Origin: Micromonospora noduli
Lineage (GTDB): Bacteria > Actinomycetota > Actinomycetes > Mycobacteriales > Micromonosporaceae
DNA: 64,000 nt
Direction: 5' to 3'
Assembly: GCF_003264365.1 (NCBI RefSeq)
Contig: NZ_PYAK01000006.1
Coordinates: 62,001-126,000, forward strand
Position 1 is the stretch's first letter; every line of letters starts with the position of its first letter. Position numbers and translations under genes: made by a program. Positions 27,297-34,470 of the stretch are shown in pieces. The notes below the pieces were generated by a model that was not told the origin of the DNA, did no database searches, and was given only the letters and a program-made list of their open reading frames with translations.

Positions 27297-27446
27297 TCAG
27301 CGCTGGTCGGTGGGTTGCCGGCGGAACCGGTCGACCAGCCGTCGCCAGTAGAGTTTCGCGGCGACCGCGGCGCCAGCCACCCCACCGACGACCGCCTGCA
27401 CGATCAGGCTGCCGGACCCCGCGTCCAGGTAGGCCAGATGTTCCAC
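27297..27446 (-). CDS. 49-aa membrane protein of the sulfatase/methyltransferase operon
   Basis: Reads EHLAYLDAGSGSLIVQAVVG, then GVAGAAVAAKLYWRRLVDRF. The YLD-GSGS start, one transmembrane helix and YWRR end are a known small-protein type found with these sulfatases in many bacteria. GTG 27446 has AAGGAGCG just upstream. 17 nt before the methyltransferase start. Likely a scaffold or anchor for the two enzymes (inference). Confidence 0.75.
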   Translation of the reverse strand: MEHLAYLDAGSGSLIVQAVVGGVAGAAVAAKLYWRRLVDRFRRQPTDQR

Positions 27447-27638
27447 CGATCGCTCCTTGCCCTCGCCGCCTCGACACCGGCGTCCCAGGGCGTACACCGA
27501 TGAGGCTTTTGACCCAGAAAGCCGTACTTGTCCCTCACCGTACGCCGGTCGTCGTCGCTGTCGCGGGCACATCGGCGTACTCCCAGCCGCACCACAGAAT
27601 GCGGCCGGGACGGCCGTCCACGCCGGTACGCTGCGCAC

Positions 27639-28496
27639 GTGCCCTGGATGATCGTGGACGCGCCGCTGGACTCCTCCGGAGCCGGGCGCGGCGAGGAGCG
27701 GGCCCCGGCCGCGCTGCGCCGCGCCGGCCTGCGCGAGGCCCTGGCCGCCGACGACGACGGGCAGATCGACGAGGCGCGGTTGCGCGACCCGAACCGCGAC
27801 CCGGCAAGCGGGGTGATCGGCGCGGCGGGCCTGGTCCGGGCCGGCGGCGCCATCGCCGCGCGGATCGGCGCGTTGATCGCGGACGGCCACCGGCCACTTG
27901 TGCTCGGCGGCGACTGCGCGATCCTGCCCGGCGTCTGCCGGGCCCTGCCCCCGGCGACCGACCTGTGGTTCGTCGACGCCCACCCGGATTTCCTCGACGG
28001 CACGACCTCACCGACCGGTGAGGCCGCCGACATGGATCTCTCGGTGGTCACCGGGCACGGCCCCGCCGCCGCTGTCGGCCCCGGCGGCGCGCTGATCGAG
28101 CCCGGCCGCGTCCACCTGCTCGGGCACCGCCCGGCCACCGACGAGAGCAGCCGGGTCGAGGCGGCCCGGATCGACCCGGCCATCCACCAGATCAACGCCG
28201 CCGAGTTGCGGCGCCGGGGCGCGGCGACGGTCGGCGCGAGCCTCGCCGCCGACGGGGACGGACCGGCCTGGCTGCACCTCGACCTGGACGTGGTGGACCC
28301 GCGAGACCTGCCCGCGGTGACCTACCCCGAACCGGACGGCCCGCGCTGGGCGGATCTGATCGCGCTGGTCACACCGTTGGCCCGCGCCGACCGGCTGCTC
28401 GGGATGAGCGTGACCGACCTGAACACCGACGAGGACCCCGACGGGCGGCACACCCGACGCGTCGTCGAGGTCCTCACCGAGATGCTGGTCGGCTGA
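27639..28496 (+). CDS. arginase/ureohydrolase-fold protein
   Basis: 285 aa. Ureohydrolase motifs are present in order: LVLGGDCAILPG, LWFVDAHPDFLDG and WLHLDLDVVDPRDLPAV. The Mn-binding Asp and His residues of DAHPD and DLDVVDP are conserved, but the usual His of GGDHS is Cys here, as in a subset of uncharacterised members. The substrate (arginine, agmatine or another guanidino compound) cannot be assigned. Start GTG 27639 or ATG 27648. Ends 5 nt before the convergent GH15 stop. No operon partner. Confidence 0.82.
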   Translation: MPWMIVDAPLDSSGAGRGEERAPAALRRAGLREALAADDDGQIDEARLRDPNRDPASGVIGAAGLVRAGGAIAARIGALIADGHRPLVLGGDCAILPGVCRALPPATDLWFVDAHPDFLDGTTSPTGEAADMDLSVVTGHGPAAAVGPGGALIEPGRVHLLGHRPATDESSRVEAARIDPAIHQINAAELRRRGAATVGASLAADGDGPAWLHLDLDVVDPRDLPAVTYPEPDGPRWADLIALVTPLARADRLLGMSVTDLNTDEDPDGRHTRRVVEVLTEMLVG

Positions 28497-28500
28497 ACGG

Positions 28501-30342
28501 TCAGCCGCCGGCCGTTCCCTGTCGCGCGGTTCGCTCCGCCCACGCGTGCAACGCGTCGCGGTCGCCAGCGCCATCGAGGTTCAGCGCCGCCTCGATCAAC
28601 GCGAGGTGGGTGAATGCCTGCGGGTAGTTGCCCAGCGCGGTGCCGTCGGCGTCGAGCTGTTCGGCGTACAGGCCGAGCGGCCCGGCGTACGCGCGGAGCT
28701 GGTCGAACAGCTCGGCGGCCTGCTCGCGTCGCCCGGCCAGGACCAGGGCGGAGACCAGCTCGAAGGAGCAGAGCAGGAACGCCCCCTCCTCGCCGGGCAA
28801 CCCGTCGTCGGCCGTGTACCGGCGGATGAGCGCCGGGGCGATGGCGAGATCCCGCCGGATCCGGTCGATGGTGGCCACCACCAGCGGGTCGCCACCGGCG
28901 AGGAACCCGACGAGGGGCATCCGGAGCAACGACGCGTCGAGTTCGGTCGAGTCGTACGCCAGCACGAAGCTGCCGACGCCACGGTCGAACCCACGCTCAA
29001 GGACCTCGGCATGGACGGCGTCGCGTTCGCCGCACCACCGCTCGATCGGTGCGTCGTGGTCCCCGACCAGGTCGGCGAGGCGGACACCCCGGTCGAGGCA
29101 GACCCAGGCCATCATCTTCGAGTTGACGTAGTGCCGCAGTGGCCCCCGGATCTCCCAGATGCCATGGTCCGGCTCCCGCCACCGGGCGGCCATGGTGTCG
29201 ACGTGCCGGCGCAGCACCTGCCACTGCGTGCCGGTCAACTCTCCGGTGAGCTGCTGGTACGACAGCGCGGCGTCGAGCACGTGCCCGTACGTGTCGAACT
29301 GGAGCTGGTGGGCGGCCTCGTTGCCGATGCGCACCGGCCGCGAGCCGACGTACCCGTCGAGGTGATCGAGGATCTCCTCCTCGCGGGTCACCCCGTGGAT
29401 CCCGACGAGTGGGCTGAGGACGTCGCCCGCCCCGCCGCACGTGGTGAGCAGGAAGTGCAGGTAGCGACGGCCCTCCTCGGCGTGGCCCAACCGGAACAGG
29501 GCGAGCAGCAGCAACGCGGCGTCGCGGTGCCAGGTGTAGCGGTAGTCCCAGTTGCGGACCCCGCCGATCTCCTCGGGCAGCGAGGAGGTGGGCGCGGCGA
29601 GCAACGCGCCGGTCTCGTCGAAGGACAAGCCCCGCAGGACGGCGGCGCTGTGCCGCACCTGCTCGCGGCCGCGGCCGGTGTAGTCGGCGCGGTCCGACCA
29701 CTCGCGCCAGGTACGGCGGGTCTCCTCCAGCAGGTCGGCGGGGTCGACCGCGTCGATGCGGCCCGGGCCGTAGCCGAGCAGCACGTCGACCGTCTGCCCC
29801 TCGTGCAGCACCGCCTCGGCCCGTGCGGTCGCGCCGTCGACGCGGAACGGCAACTCCGAGACCAGCCGCAGCCCGGCGTCGCCGGCCACCCACTGATCGT
29901 CGTCGCGGTGCCACTCGGCCGGACGGGAGCCGTACCCCGGGCGCGGCGTCACCTCGGCACGCACCCGCACCGACCCGGCACGCACGTGTAGGCGGCGCAC
30001 CAACAGCTTGTCCGCACGGAACGGCTGTGCGGCATCACCGGCCTGTACGGCGAGGAAGTCCTGACCGACCGCGCTGCCACCGGCGGCGCGGTACACGCTC
30101 TCCACGACCAGGGTGCCGGGCAGGTACCGGCGGACCGGCGCGGCGTCAGCGGCGACGGAGAGGGTGAACGCGCCACCGACGCGACGGTCCAGCAGCCGCG
30201 CGAAGACCGCGTCGCCGTCGAAGTGCGGCACACAGAACCAGTCGACCGCGCCGTCCGCGCCGATCAGCGCCCCGGTGTGGGTGTCGGAGAGGAACGCGTA
30301 CGAGTCGATCGGCGGCGTGTTCGCGGAGCCGAAGGCCGGCAC
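28501..30342 (-). CDS. GH15 family glucoamylase/trehalase-like hydrolase
   Basis: 613 aa cytoplasmic enzyme. IDSYAFLSDTHTGALIGADG, then AVDWFCVP, is the GH15 N-terminus of the mycobacterial trehalase/glucodextranase group. The (alpha/alpha)6 barrel shows IGGVRNWDYRYTWHRDA, the catalytic-acid motif IGNEAAHQLQFDTYGHVLDA and EEGAFLLCSFELVSALVLAG near the C-terminus. In M. smegmatis the homologue is a trehalase, which would fit treXYZ nearby; glucoamylase is the alternative. GTG 30342 is chosen: AAGGAG precedes it, and a SigB-like promoter ends 8 nt upstream. Confidence 0.88.
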   Translation of the reverse strand: MPAFGSANTPPIDSYAFLSDTHTGALIGADGAVDWFCVPHFDGDAVFARLLDRRVGGAFTLSVAADAAPVRRYLPGTLVVESVYRAAGGSAVGQDFLAVQAGDAAQPFRADKLLVRRLHVRAGSVRVRAEVTPRPGYGSRPAEWHRDDDQWVAGDAGLRLVSELPFRVDGATARAEAVLHEGQTVDVLLGYGPGRIDAVDPADLLEETRRTWREWSDRADYTGRGREQVRHSAAVLRGLSFDETGALLAAPTSSLPEEIGGVRNWDYRYTWHRDAALLLLALFRLGHAEEGRRYLHFLLTTCGGAGDVLSPLVGIHGVTREEEILDHLDGYVGSRPVRIGNEAAHQLQFDTYGHVLDAALSYQQLTGELTGTQWQVLRRHVDTMAARWREPDHGIWEIRGPLRHYVNSKMMAWVCLDRGVRLADLVGDHDAPIERWCGERDAVHAEVLERGFDRGVGSFVLAYDSTELDASLLRMPLVGFLAGGDPLVVATIDRIRRDLAIAPALIRRYTADDGLPGEEGAFLLCSFELVSALVLAGRREQAAELFDQLRAYAGPLGLYAEQLDADGTALGNYPQAFTHLALIEAALNLDGAGDRDALHAWAERTARQGTAGG

Positions 30343-30350
30343 GCGGCTCC

Positions 30351-30375
30351 TTACCCGGCGGGCCGGCACGGAAAC
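30351..30375 (-). promoter_or_regulatory. SigB/SigF-like promoter of the GH15 gene
   Basis: Minus strand GTTTCC (30370-30375) - 13 nt - GGGTAA (30351-30356). The -10 ends 8 nt before GTG 30342, predicting a leaderless transcript, although the same bases also contain AAGGAG. Confidence 0.65.
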
Positions 30376-30410
30376 GCGACTACCGGTCGCGCCGACGGGT
30401 AGTCGGCCGG

Positions 30411-31628
30411 ATGCGACAGTTCGTCAACTGGTCCGGCAGCCTTTCGTTCACCCCGCGGGAGCTCGCCGAGCCGGCGGACGAGGACGCGGTACGGGAGTTG
30501 GTGGTGCGGGCACGCCAGGACGGAAGGACGATCCGCCCGGTGGGCTCCGGCCACTCGTCGAGCCCACTTGCGCGCACCGACGACATCCTGCTCAGCGTGG
30601 ATCGGCTCGCCGGAGTCATTACCGAGGACGCCGATCGGGCGCGGGTGTGGGCGGGCACCAAGCTCAAGGCCCTCGGTGAGGGGTTGTACGACGCCGGCCT
30701 GGCCATGGACAACCTCGGCGACGTGGACTACCAGTCGATCGCCGGCGCGACCGCCACCGGCACGCACGGCACCGGCATCGGTTTCGGCAACCTGTGCACC
30801 CAGGTGACCGGCGTTCGCCTGGTCAGCGGCACCGGCGAGGTTCTCGACATCTCGGCCGACGACAACGCGGACCTGTTGCCAGCGGCCCGGCTGTCGCTGG
30901 GCGCTCTCGGAGTGGTCACCCAGGTCACCCTGGACGTGCAACCGCACTACGAGTTGCACCGCCGGGCGTGGTGCGCGCACATCGACTGGACCCTCGACCA
31001 CCTGGCCGAATTGCAGCACACCAACCGCAACATGGACTTCTACTGGTACCCGCGCAGCGACGAGACCCAGATCCGCACCCTGAACCGTATCGACGGGGGC
31101 TCCGACGTGCGGGTCTGGGCCGCGCCGCGGGTGCCGGACTCCGGCCCGTGGGGCGCACCCCACGAGATCCGGTCCGGTCCAATCCACCGCACCATCCCGC
31201 AGGAGCGGGACCTGCGGTTCGAGGAGATCGAGTACATGCTGCCGTCGGAGGCGTTCCCCGCCTGCTTCGCCGAGGTCCGGCGGCGGATCCTGCAACGGCA
31301 CCGCACTGTCGTCGGCTGGCGGGTACTGGTGCGCAGCATCGCCGCCGACGACATCTGGTTGAGCAACGCGTACGGCCGGCCGACCACCACCATCGCCTGC
31401 CTCCAGAACACCTCGCTGCCGTACGAGGACTACTTCCGGGACATGGAGGCGGTCTTCCGGCAGTACGGTGGCCGGCCGCACTGGGGCAAGAAGCACTGGT
31501 TGACCGCCGGTGACCTGCGGCCCCTCTATCCGCGCTGGGACGACTTCCGGGAAGCCCGCCGCCGACTCGACCCGGACGGGGTGTTCCTCAGCCCCGACCT
31601 CGCCCGGCTGCTGGAGGAGAGCCGATGA
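30411..31628 (+). CDS. FAD-linked sugar-1,4-lactone oxidase family protein
   Basis: 405 aa of the L-gulono/D-arabinono-1,4-lactone oxidase family. An FAD-binding PCMH N-domain (RTIRPVGSGHSSSPLARTDDIL, SIAGATATGTHGTG, LSLGALGVVTQVTL) is followed by an ALO C-domain that ends HWGKKHWLTAGDLRPLYPRWDDF, the family signature. It oxidises an aldonolactone or related sugar and reduces O2 or another acceptor. The FAD attachment His (VGSGHS) is present. ATG 30411; divergent from GH15 across 68 bp. Translationally coupled to the next gene by ATGA. Confidence 0.88.
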   Translation: MRQFVNWSGSLSFTPRELAEPADEDAVRELVVRARQDGRTIRPVGSGHSSSPLARTDDILLSVDRLAGVITEDADRARVWAGTKLKALGEGLYDAGLAMDNLGDVDYQSIAGATATGTHGTGIGFGNLCTQVTGVRLVSGTGEVLDISADDNADLLPAARLSLGALGVVTQVTLDVQPHYELHRRAWCAHIDWTLDHLAELQHTNRNMDFYWYPRSDETQIRTLNRIDGGSDVRVWAAPRVPDSGPWGAPHEIRSGPIHRTIPQERDLRFEEIEYMLPSEAFPACFAEVRRRILQRHRTVVGWRVLVRSIAADDIWLSNAYGRPTTTIACLQNTSLPYEDYFRDMEAVFRQYGGRPHWGKKHWLTAGDLRPLYPRWDDFREARRRLDPDGVFLSPDLARLLEESR

Positions 31629-31999
31629 CCGAGATCGGCGCCCGCGTGTGGGTCGTGCCGGGCGGGCACATCCCGTTCCCCAGCAACGGACCCGAACCGG
31701 CCTTCACCAGCTTCGACCAGATCTGCGTCCTCAACACCACCGACACCCGCGCCGACATCGAGCTGCGCATCTACTACGAGGACAGCGAGCCGGTCGGCCC
31801 GTACGCCCTGACCGTCGACGCCCGGCGGGTACGCCACGTCCGGCTCAACGACCTGATCGACCCGGAAGCGGTACGGCTCGACCGACCGTACGGCTGTGTG
31901 TTGCGCTCCACGGTGCCGGTGGTGGTGCAGTTCCTGCGCCAGGACACCCGGTTGCCGGGAGTGGTGGCGCTGGCCGCGACCATGGCCCATCCGGCGTGA
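31625..31999 (+). CDS. ASRT-like (sensory rhodopsin transducer family) protein
   Basis: 124 aa, soluble beta-rich. GARVWVVPGGHIPFPSNGPE, FTSFDQICVLNTTD and ADIELRIYYEDSEPVGPY match the Anabaena sensory rhodopsin transducer (ASRT) family. In Anabaena ASRT binds a rhodopsin and may bind carbohydrate or DNA. No rhodopsin lies in the window. It overlaps the lactone oxidase by 4 nt (ATGA), so the two are cotranscribed; a sugar-related role is as likely as a photosensory one. Confidence 0.8.
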   Translation: MTEIGARVWVVPGGHIPFPSNGPEPAFTSFDQICVLNTTDTRADIELRIYYEDSEPVGPYALTVDARRVRHVRLNDLIDPEAVRLDRPYGCVLRSTVPVVVQFLRQDTRLPGVVALAATMAHPA

Positions 32000-32011
32000 C
32001 AGCGCGGACAG

Positions 32012-32037
32012 GTTCGGCCGCCGGCCGCACGGGGTAA
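32012..32037 (+). promoter_or_regulatory. possible SigB-like promoter of the ArAE-type gene
   Basis: GTTCGG (32012-32017) - 14 nt - GGGTAA (32032-32037). The -35 departs from GTTT. The -10 ends 8 nt before ATG 32046, again predicting a leaderless transcript. Confidence 0.4.
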
Positions 32038-32045
32038 CCGCGACC

Positions 32046-33182
32046 ATGAACGCGACGGCCGGGGCGCCCGGCGAGCGAGCGGGGCCGGGCAGCCTGCGTT
32101 CCCGGATCTCCGCTGCCCGCCGGGCCGGCTACCGCCGTTTGCAGACGTACCTGATCGTGGGATTCCAGGCTGGTCTGGCCGCCGCGCTGTCCTGGCTGGT
32201 GGCCCGCGAGATCCTCGGCAACGCGGAGCCGACGTTCGCGCCCGCCGCGGCCGTCGGCGTGATCGCGGCGTCCCTCGGCAGTCGTGCCCGCCGCACCCTG
32301 GAGCTGGTCATCGGGGTGGTGCTCGGCATCGGTGCGGGTGACCTGCTGATCCGCCTGTTCGGCACCGGGCCGTGGCAGACCGGCGTGATCGTCTTCCTGG
32401 CGATCACGGTGGCGTTGCTGGTGCGCGGCACCGGCGCGTTGGTGACCCAGGCCGGCGGTACGGCGGTGCTCATCGCCACCCTCACCCCGACCGCCCCCGA
32501 CCTGGAGCTACCCCGGACGATCAACGCGCTGATCGGCGGGGCGGTGGGCCTGTTCGTGGTGCTCGTGCTCCTGCCGATCAACCCGCTGCGGACCGTACGC
32601 CGGGCCGCAGACCCCGCCCTGGACCTCTTCGCCCGGGAGATGACCGCCTCGGCGGAGGCGCTCGCCGAGGGGAACATCGAGCGGGCGAAGGAGGTGCTGT
32701 CCCGGATGCGCGCCGCCGAACCCGAACTGGACCGGCTCAGCGAGGTGGTGACCGCCGCCGACGAGGTCGTCCGGCTCTCCCCCGTGCGGTGGCATCGACG
32801 GAGGGCCCTCGGCGCGTACCGCGGTGGGGTGACGCACATGGAGCGGGCCTTCCGCAACAGCCGCGGTCTGGTCCGCCGGATCGTCACCACACTGCACGAC
32901 GAGGAACCGGTGCCACCCGACCTGCCCGCCGCGGTGGAGCACCTGGGAGAGGCCGTCCGGTTGCTGCATCGGGAGTTCCTCGCCGCGCGGGAGCCGGTGC
33001 AGGCCCGCGAACGGGCGCTGCACGCGGTCCGCGAGGCTGGCGCGGCGTGCCGGCAGGGCCTGGGCTTCTCCGGAACGATCGTGGTCTCCCAACTCCGTAC
33101 CGCCGTCAACGACCTGCTCCGGGCCACCGGCGTGCCCCGCGACGAGGCACGCCGGCTGGTGCGCCGGGCCGCCGCCGGCTGA
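32046..33182 (+). CDS. aromatic acid exporter / FUSC-family membrane protein
   Basis: 378 aa. Residues 30-185 contain six hydrophobic helices (FQAGLAAALSWLVAREIL, FAPAAAVGVIAASLGSRARR, LELVIGVVLGIGAGDLL, GVIVFLAITVALLV, AVLIATLTPTAP, GGAVGLFVVLVLLPINPL), the ArAE_2 N-terminal module. A cytoplasmic, charged helical C-terminus follows. Family members are proposed to export aromatic acids or other amphiphiles. No operon partner. A hairpin overlaps its stop. Confidence 0.85.
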   Translation: MNATAGAPGERAGPGSLRSRISAARRAGYRRLQTYLIVGFQAGLAAALSWLVAREILGNAEPTFAPAAAVGVIAASLGSRARRTLELVIGVVLGIGAGDLLIRLFGTGPWQTGVIVFLAITVALLVRGTGALVTQAGGTAVLIATLTPTAPDLELPRTINALIGGAVGLFVVLVLLPINPLRTVRRAADPALDLFAREMTASAEALAEGNIERAKEVLSRMRAAEPELDRLSEVVTAADEVVRLSPVRWHRRRALGAYRGGVTHMERAFRNSRGLVRRIVTTLHDEEPVPPDLPAAVEHLGEAVRLLHREFLAAREPVQARERALHAVREAGAACRQGLGFSGTIVVSQLRTAVNDLLRATGVPRDEARRLVRRAAAG

Positions 33183-33208
33183 GCCCGCTCGGCAGGCGCG
33201 GCGGGCTC
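33181..33208. terminator. terminator overlapping the ArAE-type stop codon
   Basis: 8-bp perfect stem GAGCCCGC (33181-33188) / GCGGGCTC (33201-33208), 12-nt loop, between convergent genes. Confidence 0.6.
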
Positions 33209-33225
33209 AGCCGGCGGTGGCGGCC

Positions 33226-34470
33226 TCAGGTGTGCCGGTGGTGCATGCCCAGGCGCAGCAGCACGAAGCGCAGCACGGTGGCGGCCAGGTTCGCGGCCAC
33301 CAGCACGGCCAGCTCCACCGGCCGGGCGGGTGCGGCGTGCGCCGCGTGCAGCACTGCCAGCGACCCACTGGTCAACGCGAGGCCAAGGCCGAAGGCGAGC
33401 AACCCTTGCAGGTGGTGCCGGCCGGCGTGCCGCCGCCCGCTGATGCCGAACGTCAACCGCCGGTTCGCGGCCGTGTTCGCCACCGCGGTCAGCAGCAACG
33501 CCAGCAGGTTCGCTGGCTGCGCGCCGAGCGCGCCCCGGGTGGCCACGAAGAGCACCAGGTACGCGAGGGTACTGGCCACCCCGACCGCCGCGAACCGGAC
33601 CAGCTGCCGGGGCAACCCCACCGGCACCTGCCCCGGCGCCCGGCCGAGCTGCTCCGGCCGCGTGGTCAGCGGCGCCCGGCCGAGCTGTGCGCGCAAATCG
33701 GCCAGGGGCAGCGCGCCGGTCAGCAGCGCCCGGCCCAGCCGGCCCACGCCGCGCAGGTCGGCCAGGGCGGTGGCGACGATGTCGACGCGGCTGTCCGGGT
33801 CGTCGACCCAGTCCACCGGCACCTCGTGGATGCGCAACCCGGCCCGCTGGGCGAGGACCAGCAGCTCAGTGTCGAAGAACCAGCCGGTGTCCCGCACCAA
33901 CGGCAGCAGCTCGACGGCCACGTCGGCGCGGATCGCCTTGAACCCGCACTGCGCGTCGGAGAACCGCGCCGCCAACGCCCCGCGCAGCAGCAGGTTGTAG
34001 GCGCGGGAGATCACCTCCCGCTTGGTGCCGCGCACCACCCGGGAGGTACGCGCCAGCCGGGTGCCGATCGCCAGGTCCGAGTGGCCGGAGATGAGCGGCG
34101 CGACCAGCGGCAGCAACGCCGCCAGGTCGGTGGAGAGGTCCACGTCCATGTACGCCAGCACCGGCGCGGACGACGCCGACCAGGCGGCGGAGAGTGCCCT
34201 CCCCCGCCCCTTGGCGTCCAGGTGCAGCACCTCGACGCCGGGCAGCTCACCGGCGAGGCCGTCGGCCACCTTCAGGGTGTCGTCGACGCTGGCGTTGTCG
34301 GCGATGGTGATCTGGAACGGGTACGGGAAGTGCGCGCTCAGGTGGTCGTGCAGTCGCCGTACGCACGGCCCGAGGTCGACCTCCTCGTTGTAGACCGGGA
34401 TCACCACGTCCAGCACGGCGGCGGTGGGTCGGGCCCGGATGGCGGCCCGTGGCCCGCCCAGCGTGTTCAC
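33226..34470 (-). CDS. bifunctional GT2 glycosyltransferase / GtrA-like membrane protein
   Basis: 414 aa. Residues 18-230 are a dolichyl/polyprenyl-phosphate sugar synthase-type GT2: LDVVIPVYNEEVDLG, ITIADNASVDDT, LAYMDVDLSTDL (metal/donor Asp) and DAQCGFKAIRAD. From about 285 there are four GtrA-type helices (FAAVGVASTLAYLVLFVA, ANLLALLLTAVANTAANRRLTFG, LAFGLGLALTSGSLAVLHA, AVLVAANLAATVLRFVLLR). It likely makes and flips a polyprenyl-phosphate sugar. GTG 34470 overlaps the GT39 stop (GTGA), so the two are a functional pair. Confidence 0.9.
   Translation of the reverse strand: MNTLGGPRAAIRARPTAAVLDVVIPVYNEEVDLGPCVRRLHDHLSAHFPYPFQITIADNASVDDTLKVADGLAGELPGVEVLHLDAKGRGRALSAAWSASSAPVLAYMDVDLSTDLAALLPLVAPLISGHSDLAIGTRLARTSRVVRGTKREVISRAYNLLLRGALAARFSDAQCGFKAIRADVAVELLPLVRDTGWFFDTELLVLAQRAGLRIHEVPVDWVDDPDSRVDIVATALADLRGVGRLGRALLTGALPLADLRAQLGRAPLTTRPEQLGRAPGQVPVGLPRQLVRFAAVGVASTLAYLVLFVATRGALGAQPANLLALLLTAVANTAANRRLTFGISGRRHAGRHHLQGLLAFGLGLALTSGSLAVLHAAHAAPARPVELAVLVAANLAATVLRFVLLRLGMHHRHT

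Noticed and set aside
30376-30402. SigB-like promoter for the lactone oxidase gene
   Set aside because: GGGTAG is present at 30397-30402 but no GTTT-like -35 lies at 13-15 nt.
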